In this document: positions 6,888 through 11,639 of the stretch, in pieces
How the letters are laid out: each line of letters opens with the position of its first letter
Position numbering within the stretch: the stretch's first letter is position 1
From: an uncultured Acetobacter sp.
Lineage (GTDB): Bacteria > Pseudomonadota > Alphaproteobacteria > Acetobacterales > Acetobacteraceae
Assembly (NCBI RefSeq): GCF_937875265.1
Contig: NZ_CALLXM010000044.1
Location: 1 to 11,639 of the forward strand
Direction of reading: 5' to 3'
DNA length: 11,639 bases
Position numbers and translations under genes: made by a program
Notes under the pieces: model-generated
What the model was told of the DNA's origin: nothing
What the model saw: the letters and a program-made list of their open reading frames with translations, nothing else
Database searches by the model: none

Positions 6888-6969
6888 GCGTTGTGGGAAG
6901 TCAGGGAAAGGCTTTATTTTACTGCCCAATGGGTCCAACGCGTCACGACACTGGAAGGAAACAGCTGTA

Positions 6970-7953
6970 ATGCGCACGGTGGATGATACGCTTATCCCGC
7001 GCCGCATCCTGCTGGTCTCCGGCCTGTCTGGTGCTGGAAAGTCTTCCATTCTGCGGATTTTGGAAGATCTGGATCACGAGGTGATCGACAACCCCCCACT
7101 GGGCATGCTGGACGATATTGTAGCCCGCGCCGAGCGCCCTGTTGCGATTGGTGTGGATTCTCGTACCCGCGGGTTTGATGCGTCTGCTGTGCTGGAAGCT
7201 ATTGCCCGCCTAAGCATGAACCCCAATCTGCGAGTAGAACTGATTTATGCCACGGCGGAAGAAAGTGTTTTACTCCGCCGTTACACCGCAACACGCCGCC
7301 GCCATCCGCTGGCCCTGCATGGCAGCATTAAAGAAGGTATTGAGGAAGAAACCGCTCTGACCGCCCCGCTCCGTGCGGCGGCTGATCTGGTTATTGACAC
7401 CTCTGATATGCCTCCGCCGGAACTGCGCCAGTTTGTGGAAAGCCGTTTCAGCCCGTGGGAGGGCGCTGCGGGTGAAGGACTGACCGTAGCTCTGATGTCC
7501 TTCGCGTATCCGGCGGGTCTGCCGCGTGAAGCTGACATCGTTCTGGATGCGCGCTTTTTAAGAAACCCGCATTATGACCCGGCTCTGGCCCCCAAAACCG
7601 GGCTGGATGCTGATGTTGCTGATTACGTAGCCGAAGACAGCGATTATCTTCCGTTCCTGAACCAGATTCATGCCATGCTTCAGCTCGTCCTGCCGCGCTT
7701 TGTGCAGGAAGGCAAAAAATATGCTACCATCTCTATAGGATGTTCAGGCGGACGCCATCGGTCCGTCACACTGGTGGAAGCTCTGGCCAAACGACTTTCT
7801 GCGCCAGACGGCATGGGAAATTACAAAGGGTCAGGCCACTGGCCCATCATGATCATGCACCGGGAACTCGCCCGGCTTGGTCTGGGCACATGGCGGTGGG
7901 CACGCAGGCCCGCTGAACCCTCCAAAACGGAACCGGCCTCTCCGGTTTCCTGA
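6970..7953 (+). CDS. rapZ: RNase adapter protein RapZ (YvcJ/YhbJ family P-loop protein)
   Basis: RapZ is a cytoplasmic nucleotide- and RNA-binding protein. In E. coli it presents the small RNA GlmZ to RNase E and thereby controls GlmS and amino-sugar supply for the envelope; its target in alphaproteobacteria is not settled. The 327-residue protein has the Walker A motif GLSGAGKSS (18-26, K24), the DNPPLGMLDDI segment, VAIGVDSRTRGF (58 onward, D63), RRRHPLALHG, and the C-terminal ISIGCSGGRHRSV motif (around C258-V266) characteristic of the RNA-binding domain. A short basic and Pro-rich tail follows. The ATG at 6970 is preceded by GGAAGGA at ideal spacing and gives a family-like N-terminus; the frame is open to 6865, but that extension looks unrelated. 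In many alphaproteobacteria hprK sits just upstream and PTS genes (EIIA, HPr) just downstream; neither is found here. Confidence 0.93.
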   Translation: MRTVDDTLIPRRILLVSGLSGAGKSSILRILEDLDHEVIDNPPLGMLDDIVARAERPVAIGVDSRTRGFDASAVLEAIARLSMNPNLRVELIYATAEESVLLRRYTATRRRHPLALHGSIKEGIEEETALTAPLRAAADLVIDTSDMPPPELRQFVESRFSPWEGAAGEGLTVALMSFAYPAGLPREADIVLDARFLRNPHYDPALAPKTGLDADVADYVAEDSDYLPFLNQIHAMLQLVLPRFVQEGKKYATISIGCSGGRHRSVTLVEALAKRLSAPDGMGNYKGSGHWPIMIMHRELARLGLGTWRWARRPAEPSKTEPASPVS

Positions 7954-8136
7954 CCTCCCCGGCGCAGCCTGCGCCAGCTTTGGGGGCCGCGCCCTGCATA
8001 TCGGGCACGCACAGCAGGACTCATACGGTCGTCATGCGTCTTTTCTGAACGGAAAAGCACGAAGCGTTTTTGCACAGCCATCCCGCTCGAGCATGGCTCA
8101 GCTCATTTTATCTTCGAGGATAATTTTTCTCTCTTC

Positions 8137-9444
8137 ATGTCTATTTCAGAAACAGCCCTGACACACGACCCGCTCGCCAGAACCGTTCAGACTGAGCTAA
8201 CCCCCGCGGTCACCTTTTTCAAAAGCTGGTTTAGCTGGTTACCCGGACCCATCGTTTCTCTGCTGGTTCTGGCGCTTGTGGGACTGGTTGCGGCCATGCT
8301 CAGCCGACTGGTGACAGACCGCATTCTCATGCGCATTCCTGGTGCGAAACGAGGGGCCTTTGTCCGGTCCCTTACCAAATCGCTTCGGCGGCCTGTTCGG
8401 CTGACAGTGGTGATCATGGCAATGGGGCTGGCGCTCCCTGCCTGTGGCCTGCATGGGGATTTTCTGGACAGTGTCACGCACCTGCTACTCATCACTTTTG
8501 TCGCCGTGATGGGATACGGAACAATTGTGACGGTCCGGCTGGTATCCGATGCCTACCTGTCGCGCTTTTCAGACACGGATCAGGACGATGACATTCTGGC
8601 CCGCAAACACGCAACACAGGTGCGACTGTTGCGGCGGGCGGCAGAAATTCTGATCGGGATGCTAACCGTCGGCGCTGAGCTGATTACCTTTGAACCTGTC
8701 CGGGAATATGGGCTGAGCTTGTTTGCATCTGCTGGTGCGGCATCTCTTATTGTCGGTCTGGCAGCACGCCCCATTCTGGCCAATCTGTTTGCCGGTGTGC
8801 AGATTGCCATGACGCAGCCCATCCGCATGGGAGACCTCATCGCCTTTCAGGGCGACTGGACATGGGTGGAGGAAATTACGTCCACCTTTGTCGTTCTGCG
8901 GTCATGGGACTGGCGGCGACGCATTGTGCCCATCGCCTTCTTTCTGGACACGCCGTTTGAAAACTGGACCTATAATTCTGCAGAACTGATTGGGGCAGTT
9001 TATCTGTATGTGGATTACCGCACCCCCATGGACCGCCTGCGCACCAAGCTGGAAGAAATTGTACGAGCCTGCCCGCAATGGACAGGAAAAGATTTCAGCG
9101 CACAGGTCGCAGACTGTAACGACCAGACCATGATGATCCGCGTAACAGCCAGCGCCCGCACAGCCATCCGCAGCTGGGATCTGCGCTGTGAAATTCGGGA
9201 AAAAATCATTCAGTGGATGTGTGAGGAATGCCCGGAAGCCCTGCCCCGCAATCGGTTTGCTCTGGCTCCGGTGGCTCTGGGCGAACAGCAGCCGCCCTTT
9301 CCGTTTTCTTCCATGCCGCCCCCCGGCGCTATGCCACACGGGCCATTTGAAGCCTCCCCTATGCGGGGAGCGGCTGCCGCACAGGCAGGGATGGGCATGC
9401 CCAATATGGCACCCCCGCCGCCTTCCTCTTTCCGGCCTTTATAA
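8137..9444 (+). CDS. MscS-family mechanosensitive ion channel
   Basis: This is an inner-membrane channel that opens under membrane tension to release solutes during osmotic downshock. The 435-residue protein has hydrophobic segments at about 36-58, 89-104, 115-138, 171-187 and the pore helix at about 194-222. The pore segment FASAGAASLIVGLAARPILANLFAGVQ, followed by TQPIRMGD, has the Gly/Ala packing pattern of MscS TM3. The beta domain follows (VEEITSTFVVLRSWDWRRRIVPIAFF) and then an alpha/beta cytoplasmic domain. The tail from about 385 on is unusual: low-complexity Pro, Met, Gly and Ala (runs of PPP and repeated M-P), probably disordered. No ribosome site precedes the ATG at normal distance; GAGGA lies 16 bases upstream. 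The 183 bp between rapZ and this gene hold only a short GC hairpin (7961-7975) and no clear promoter. The gene converges with sbp, 11 bp away. Confidence 0.9.
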   Translation: MSISETALTHDPLARTVQTELTPAVTFFKSWFSWLPGPIVSLLVLALVGLVAAMLSRLVTDRILMRIPGAKRGAFVRSLTKSLRRPVRLTVVIMAMGLALPACGLHGDFLDSVTHLLLITFVAVMGYGTIVTVRLVSDAYLSRFSDTDQDDDILARKHATQVRLLRRAAEILIGMLTVGAELITFEPVREYGLSLFASAGAASLIVGLAARPILANLFAGVQIAMTQPIRMGDLIAFQGDWTWVEEITSTFVVLRSWDWRRRIVPIAFFLDTPFENWTYNSAELIGAVYLYVDYRTPMDRLRTKLEEIVRACPQWTGKDFSAQVADCNDQTMMIRVTASARTAIRSWDLRCEIREKIIQWMCEECPEALPRNRFALAPVALGEQQPPFPFSSMPPPGAMPHGPFEASPMRGAAAAQAGMGMPNMAPPPPSSFRPL

Positions 9445-9455
9445 CCGACGCACTG

Positions 9456-10496
9456 TTAGCCCTGAGAAATCTGGTCAAAAACGCCGTTTTCACCAAAATG
9501 CTTTTTCTGGACTGCGGCCCAGCCGCCCAGGCTGGCGATGTCAAACGTTTCGACCTTGGGGAAACGGGCCGCGTTTTCTGCGGCAACGGCTACATCTACC
9601 GGGCGGAAGTAATGCTTTGCGCCAATCCGCTGCCCTTCGGGTGAGAACAGGAACTGCACATAGGCCTGCGCCTGTGCCTGCGTGCCATGTTTGGCCACGG
9701 TGCTATCCACCACCGCAACTGGCGGCTCTGCCAGAATGGTCAGCTTGGGCACAACGAGGTCAAACTGATCCGGCCCGATATCCCGCACTGCCAGCAGAGC
9801 CTCATCCTCCCACGCCAGCAGCACATCCCCCAGACCACGCTGAACAAAGCTGTTGGTTGCCCCTCGCGCTCCGGTATCCAGAACAGGCACATGGCTGAAA
9901 AGGGCTTTCAGATACGCGCGTGCTGTGCCTTCCGACCCACCGGTCTGCTTCAGCGCCCAGCCCCACGCCGCCAGATAATTCCACCGCGCGCCACCAGATG
10001 TTTTCGGGTTGGGGGTAATGACTTTGACATCATCCCGCACCAGATCACCCCAGTCCTGAATATGTTTGGGGTTTCCCTTACGCACCAGAAAAACAATCGT
10101 GCTGGTATAAGGCGTGGAATTATGTGGCAGGCGCGTCTGCCAATCTGCTGCCAGCAGGCCGTGCTGTGCTAAAATATCAATATCATAGGCCAACCCCAGA
10201 CTGACCACATCTGCTGGCGCACCTTCCAGCACGGAGCGCGCCTGTGCACCGGACCCGCCATTGGATGTTCTGACAAAAACCGACTCGCCCGGATGAGATT
10301 TGGCCCAGAACGCCGCAAAAGCGCGATTGATTTCCGCGTAGAGTTCACGCGTCGGATCATAGGATACATTCAGAAGCTGGGCCGTTGCTGCGGAGGATGC
10401 TGACGCCAACAGCCCTCCCCCGGCAACAAGCCCCCCAGCCAGAGATGCTGCTCCCAGAAAAGACCGCCGGGATAAAAGGGGGAATCGGTTTGTCAT
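9456..10496 (-). CDS. sbp: Sulfate ABC transporter periplasmic substrate-binding protein, Tat-exported
   Basis: This is the periplasmic receptor that hands sulfate (possibly thiosulfate) to a CysTWA-type ABC transporter for cysteine synthesis. The 346-residue protein begins with a twin-arginine signal, SRRSFLG at 9-15, with a hydrophobic Ala/Gly/Leu core and likely cleavage after ATA at 37-39. The mature part has SYDPTRELY (45-53), SNGGSGAQARSVLEGAPADVVSL (78-100) and NPKTSGGARWNYLAAWG (163-179), hallmarks of the Sbp/CysP family that contribute to oxyanion binding. GGAG precedes the ATG at 10496 at proper spacing. No permease or ATPase genes lie beside it: downstream is the convergent channel gene and upstream the divergent barrel gene. 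Distinguishing Sbp from CysP by sequence alone is not certain. Confidence 0.92.
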   Translation of the reverse strand: MTNRFPLLSRRSFLGAASLAGGLVAGGGLLASASSAATAQLLNVSYDPTRELYAEINRAFAAFWAKSHPGESVFVRTSNGGSGAQARSVLEGAPADVVSLGLAYDIDILAQHGLLAADWQTRLPHNSTPYTSTIVFLVRKGNPKHIQDWGDLVRDDVKVITPNPKTSGGARWNYLAAWGWALKQTGGSEGTARAYLKALFSHVPVLDTGARGATNSFVQRGLGDVLLAWEDEALLAVRDIGPDQFDLVVPKLTILAEPPVAVVDSTVAKHGTQAQAQAYVQFLFSPEGQRIGAKHYFRPVDVAVAAENAARFPKVETFDIASLGGWAAVQKKHFGENGVFDQISQG

Positions 10497-10582
10497 TCCA
10501 GTCTCTCCGCACTGCCAGATGCCTTTCCCGGACCAGAACGGTCAGAGCAAGGTTAAGACACCATTCAATTTTATTTCACGAT

Positions 10583-10611
10583 ATAATGCGCATTAATTTT
10601 CATATCGGCAA
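10583..10611 (-). promoter_or_regulatory. Candidate promoter for sbp
   Basis: On the minus strand TTGCCG (10606-10611) is followed after 17 bases by CATTAT (10583-10588), each 4/6 to consensus. The start of transcription would be near 10576, giving a leader of about 80 bases. The 12-bp palindrome lies in the spacer and overlaps the -10, and CGATAT/ATATCG hexamers overlap both promoter elements. Confidence 0.4.
10584..10595. promoter_or_regulatory. 12-bp perfect palindrome over the sbp promoter (operator candidate)
   Basis: TAATGCGCATTA is a perfect palindrome. It overlaps the proposed sbp -10 and part of the spacer, where a bound dimer would block RNA polymerase. A sulfate- or sulfur-responsive regulator would be a natural guess given the gene, but the motif does not identify one. 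Confidence 0.4.
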
Positions 10612-10753
10612 TATACATTTTATTTTGTTTTTTGTGCTCCACATTTTTAACTCAGACACCCATGAAAAAATGACTACGCAAATTGAAGAATTTTCTTTTC
10701 TATAAACGGCAGACGCCCTTGCCACATCGGAACTTTCATACGGATAATTTAAT

Positions 10754-10768
10754 ACGATATTTTATCGT
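10754..10768. repeat. Short inverted repeat upstream of the barrel gene promoter
   Basis: ACGATA (10754-10759) and TATCGT (10763-10768) are perfect complements around TTT. The repeat lies about 10 bases upstream of the proposed -35 of the outer-membrane barrel gene, a position suited to an activator. A related half-palindrome, CGAT-N4-ATCG (10780-10791), falls inside the promoter spacer. Confidence 0.4.
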
Positions 10769-10776
10769 TTTTCATA

Positions 10777-10804
10777 TTGCGATCTATATCGTGTTATGTT
10801 TAAT
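10777..10804 (+). promoter_or_regulatory. Candidate promoter for the alginate-export-family gene
   Basis: TTGCGA (10777-10782), a 16-base spacer and TTTAAT (10799-10804) match consensus at 4/6 and 5/6. Transcription would begin near 10811, about 70 bases before the chosen ATG at 10880. CGAT-N4-ATCG overlaps the end of the -35 and the spacer. Confidence 0.35.
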
Positions 10805-10879
10805 TCACAAAACACGAGTTAATTTAGTGTTTATGAGATCCCTCATAATCCCGGCTTTCCGTTCATGCTGGAAACTTTC

Positions 10880-11639
10880 ATGGTCCGCCTCAGATCTCAC
10901 GCTTCGCTCTCCCGGAAACCGCACCTAAACCGCAGCCTGCTTCTGGTCTCAGTTGCAGCCTCCTCCGCTTTATCTTTCTCCAGTGCTCTGGCGGCAGAGC
11001 CTGCGGCTATCACACAGCCAACACCAGTCTATCTCCCACATGACCGCGAGCACATTCTGGTAAAGCCCGCGACTACCCAGCCTCCGCCGCCCTTACCCCC
11101 CATTGTCCTGTATCCGCACGCAACACCTGTCGGACAGCCTGTCCGTACAACAGGCGTGCAGGGACGCGTTTCCGGGCACCAATATGACTGGGGCGTTTTC
11201 AACCGTGGAAATGGTGAGGCTGCAGGCTTTGGTCCAGTTGGCGAGTATGGCGTTGCCCCCTGGGCGGAAGACTGGAGCCGCCTCCGCGACAAATCCAAAC
11301 GGAAAGACCCGTTTGACCTGATAAAATATATCCCTCTGAATGAAAGAGGCTCTATATGGCTGAGTTTTTCAGGGGAAACACGCCTGAGAAACTGGTTTGA
11401 AAGCCGCCCCAATTTAGGCACGCAGCACAATAACGATTCCGGGCGCTTTGCTGTGCGTAACCTGTATGGGGCAGACCTGCACCTGGGGTCACACGTCCGC
11501 CTGTTCGGGCAGTTGGTCAATGCGGATGCTGCAGGCTGGAACGGGTATGGGTATGGCAGCACATACCGCAAACGCCTTGATGCCCAGCAGGCTTTTATTG
11601 AAACAAAATGGTCCATGCTGGGAGCAAAAAGCGGGTTCA
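10880..11639 (+). CDS. Alginate export family outer-membrane barrel protein, C-terminus cut off by the window edge
   Basis: This family (AlgE-like, Alginate_exp) forms outer-membrane beta-barrels. AlgE exports alginate in Pseudomonas, but most members in other bacteria have unknown substrates and may serve as porins. About 253 codons are present and the frame runs off the window. The N-terminus has a basic region, a hydrophobic stretch (LLLVSVAASSALSFSSALA) and a likely cleavage after ALA, so it is a Sec signal peptide. A Pro-rich linker (TTQPPPPLPP) follows, then the barrel start with DPFDLIKYIPLNERGSIWLSFSGETRLRNWFE, the family's typical entry strands, and further strands such as LYGADLHLGSHVRLFGQLVNAD and RLDAQQAFIET. 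I chose ATG 10880, with GGAA six bases upstream; ATG 10865 is in frame but lacks a ribosome site and adds an acidic residue to the signal peptide. The 5' region is AT-rich with repeat elements. Confidence 0.8.
   Translation, partial: MVRLRSHASLSRKPHLNRSLLLVSVAASSALSFSSALAAEPAAITQPTPVYLPHDREHILVKPATTQPPPPLPPIVLYPHATPVGQPVRTTGVQGRVSGHQYDWGVFNRGNGEAAGFGPVGEYGVAPWAEDWSRLRDKSKRKDPFDLIKYIPLNERGSIWLSFSGETRLRNWFESRPNLGTQHNNDSGRFAVRNLYGADLHLGSHVRLFGQLVNADAAGWNGYGYGSTYRKRLDAQQAFIETKWSMLGAKSGF

Larger units (their letters stand above)
10497..10879. other. AT-rich divergent intergenic region
   Basis: This is the only gene-free stretch over 300 bases. From about 10560 to 10850 it is strikingly AT-rich compared with the GC-rich genes on both sides. 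It contains candidate promoters for the divergent sbp and barrel genes, a 12-bp palindrome, a 15-base inverted repeat, and four CGATAT/ATATCG hexamers (10579-10584, 10602-10607, 10755-10760, 10786-10791). Short open frames in it lack ribosome sites and family similarity. I see no RNA gene. Confidence 0.7.

Noticed and set aside
6865..6969. 35-residue N-terminal extension of RapZ from GTG 6865 / ATG 6868
   Set aside because: The strong GGAAGGA site and family-like N-terminus support ATG 6970. The upstream codons fall inside the candidate promoter. I also looked for an hprK remnant here and saw none.
7954..8136. rapZ terminator or channel-gene promoter
   Set aside because: The GGCGCA/TGCGCC stem at 7961-7975 has no T tract, and GATAAT near 8118 has no -35 at proper distance, so neither was called.
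10683..10928. 81-codon open frame with a hydrophobic stretch in the AT-rich region
   Set aside because: No ribosome site; it overlaps the proposed promoter and the start of the barrel gene in another frame, and its hydrophobicity follows from AT-rich codons.
11029..11616. 195-codon minus-strand open frame at the right end
   Set aside because: Antisense to the alginate-export-family gene, whose signal peptide and barrel strands read well on the plus strand; the antisense product is Arg/Pro/Ser-rich and unrecognisable.
1..11639. CRISPR array, tRNA, rRNA, insertion sequence, phage or defence genes
   Set aside because: No regularly spaced repeats, tRNA-like cloverleaf, transposase, integrase or defence-type genes were recognised anywhere in the window.

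Overview
The window looks like chromosomal DNA of an alphaproteobacterium, most probably an acetic acid bacterium (Acetobacteraceae, Acetobacter-like). This rests on the moderately GC-rich coding sequence, a ChvI/ChvG-type regulatory pair next to rapZ, the grpE-dnaK-dnaJ order, and an alginate-export-type outer-membrane protein. The genus is an inference; no rRNA or species marker is present.

Layout. Positions 1-3650 (minus strand) carry the Hsp70 chaperone set in the order grpE, dnaK, dnaJ, with dnaJ cut by the left edge. A sigma-32-like promoter lies between grpE and dnaK. A strong hairpin with a T-rich tail lies between dnaK and dnaJ, and a vegetative-type promoter inside an inverted repeat lies upstream of grpE. 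No hrcA gene and no CIRCE operator were seen. Positions 3850-6348 (plus) encode the two-component pair ChvI (response regulator) and ChvG (sensor kinase), which in related bacteria controls acid and envelope-stress responses. Next come a small RidA-fold gene on the minus strand that lacks the usual ligand-binding arginine (6351-6722), and rapZ on the plus strand (6970-7953). The hprK gene that usually sits between chvG and rapZ in alphaproteobacteria is missing here. An MscS-type channel (8137-9444, plus) then converges with a Tat-exported sulfate-binding protein (9456-10496, minus) that has no transporter genes beside it. The last gene is the start of an alginate-export-family outer-membrane barrel (10880 to the right edge, plus).

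Positions 10497-10879 form the only gene-free stretch longer than 300 bases. It is much more AT-rich than its surroundings and holds candidate divergent promoters for the sulfate-binding and barrel genes, each overlapped by palindromic or CGATAT/ATATCG motifs.

The common theme is stress and envelope homeostasis: protein folding, envelope-stress signalling, osmotic release and outer-membrane transport. I found no new defence, mobile or biosynthetic system. The points most worth checking are regulatory (promoter/operator arrangements), the histidine-rich insert in the ChvG sensor domain, the missing hprK, and the atypical RidA-like protein.
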